DNA of 64,000 nt, from the NCBI GenBank assembly GCA_037953745.1, contig JBAKBP010006553.1, positions 45,127-109,126 on the forward strand, read 5' to 3'. Origin of the DNA: Lithodes maja. Lineage: Eukaryota; Arthropoda; Malacostraca; Decapoda; Lithodidae. The notes beneath the pieces are model-generated. The model worked only from the letters and a program-made list of their open reading frames with translations, did not search any database and had not been told where the DNA came from. Every line of letters begins with the position of its first letter. Position 1 is the stretch's first letter. A program made the translations under genes and the position numbers. Below, one piece after another: positions 63,058 to 64,000 of this stretch.

Positions 63058-63165
63058 ACGCCGTGGTGTAGTGGATTAAAAGCTTGGACACTCATTCTGA
63101 ATGTTGGAGGTTCAAGACCGGCTGGAAGTATATAAACATGATTTTTTTTTTTTTTTTTTTTTTAT
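63058..63165 (+). repeat. tRNA-like SINE head with T-run
   Basis: GCCGTGGTGTAGTGGATTAA (box A-like) and GGAGGTTCAAGACCGG (box B-like), followed by a T-run at 63143-63163. The arms do not close as a real tRNA, so it is read as a tRNA-derived repeat. Confidence 0.5.
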
Positions 63166-63324
63166 TTTGCCGTAATGAAGTTGACAAAAAATTATATTCA
63201 TGACAGGATTGTTCTCCGAATCAAATTATATATCATTTGGCATTATACGATATCAAAATGAATGTCCATTACTGACATGTCGGGTGAACGAAGGGAATTT
63301 AACCCTCCCGAAAATATCCCCCGG

Positions 63325-63407
63325 TTTTGAGATGCCTGGCGCGGGATTCGAACCCTGGTTAGGTCCCCCAGGTCCGCGCGCTAACCCACTGTACTACCAC
63401 GGACGTA
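63325..63407 (-). repeat. tRNA-like SINE head (minus)
   Basis: On the minus strand, CCGTGGTAGTACAGTGGGTT (box A-like) is followed by GGGTTCGAATCCC (box B). There is no matching acceptor stem, so it is not called as a functional tRNA. Confidence 0.55.
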
Positions 63408-63693
63408 CAATAGAATAACAACCTTAGTTCTCCTTGAAAGAACCAGGTGATAGTCTCGTGGTGATACACGTGGTGGGTTTCTTAGACGTCACCACCAACG
63501 ACTATTTTCTGCTATCCCAGACGTCAACTCGGGTAGTTTTGTGGTTGCGGGATTATTGCGAGGGCATTACAATTACCCTCGCCGCTTTTGTTTAATTAAT
63601 CATACGAATAATTCATTAATATATGGCCTAGCAATCAAATAGATAATGCGTAATGAATTATCGCTCACATCCAATTTATCCAAATGGGTATTA

Positions 63694-64000
63694 ACTATCT
63701 ATCTATATATCTATTGCCTGACGCCGTGATCCCCGAAGGGGTGGCCACGAACGAACCGCCCCCATGCACCTCTGTCCCCAGTCAGTCGACGCCCCTACCC
63801 CCAACCAGCACCGCCTTCATTCATGTAGTTCCTCACTCCATCCTTCCACCTCATATTCGGTCTACCTCTCCCCCTCTGTCCCTCCACCTCGCTCTCGTAC
63901 ACCCTCTTAGTCATTCTCTCGCTTTCCATACGTTCCATATGGCCGAACCATCTCAAGTTGTTCCTTTTCACACTTTCCAGCACATCTACCTCCACACCAC
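63694..64000 (-). mobile_element. LINE 3' fragment (minus), cut by window edge
   Basis: On the minus strand an open frame (63795-63995) encodes VDVLESVKRNNLRWFGHMER, MTKRVYESEVEGQRGRGRPN and WKDGVRNYMNEGG. The 3' UTR and a GATA-like tail (63694-63712) follow. Same family as 893-1866 and 5630-6420, but this copy is better preserved. Confidence 0.82.

Noticed and set aside
63325..63407. Functional tRNA gene on the minus strand
   Set aside because: Boxes A and B are good, but no acceptor stem pairs, so it is kept as a tRNA-derived repeat only.
1..64000. CRISPR array, operon or bacterial-type gene organisation
   Set aside because: Introns, LINEs, SINEs and MITEs show a eukaryotic genome. No direct repeats with unique spacers of CRISPR type were seen.

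Overview
The window is eukaryotic, intron-rich and full of repeats. It carries one split cellular gene on the + strand, buried in many transposable elements. The gene is a neural-cadherin (CadN-type) cadherin with the arthropod-style ectodomain: cadherin repeats, a membrane-proximal region, EGF, LamG, EGF, LamG and EGF. That gene, together with CR1-type LINEs, tRNA-headed SINEs, TTAA-flanked MITEs and long (GA)n/(CT)n/(TG)n tracts, suggests an arthropod, most likely a decapod crustacean. The phylum-level call is inference from gene architecture and repeat style; no search was run.

Gene layout: thirteen exons can be joined in phase from about 2643/2721 to 44094. They give about 1,424 codons, starting inside a cadherin repeat and ending inside the last EGF. 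The 5' exons, and the exons for the end of that EGF, the membrane span and the cytoplasmic tail, are not in the window. The 19.9 kb after exon 13 holds only repeats. Most of the EGF/LamG exons carry long low-complexity inserts, the largest being an S/Q/N/H-rich and Y/N/Q/H-rich expansion in exon 5. The first exon appears to contain a one-base frameshift.

Repeat layout: 0.9-7.4 kb holds fragments of a LINE family with GATA tails. 12.7-14.4 kb is a CR1 piece split by a SINE. 18.9-20.8 kb is a TTAA MITE abutted by a Harbinger-like element that ends 22 nt before exon 9. 21.1-25.5 kb is a second TIR element containing a nested 5'-truncated LINE and a 147-bp tandem array. 26.3-29.6 kb is a TIR element with arms of about 330 bp, a 20-copy 32-bp minisatellite and a broken Cys-rich protein. 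37.2-39.4 kb is a divergent CR1. 45.9-50.0 and 50.3-55.85 kb are two near full-length CR1 elements, each with an ORF1 carrying an SGNH-esterase domain and an ORF2 carrying endonuclease and reverse transcriptase. 60.7-62.0 kb is an inverted, nearly identical 3' copy of the first of these. The right edge cuts another LINE fragment.

How the parts relate: the cadherin is the only host gene seen. All other long ORFs are transposon proteins or shadows. The transposons fill the introns and in places come very close to splice sites.
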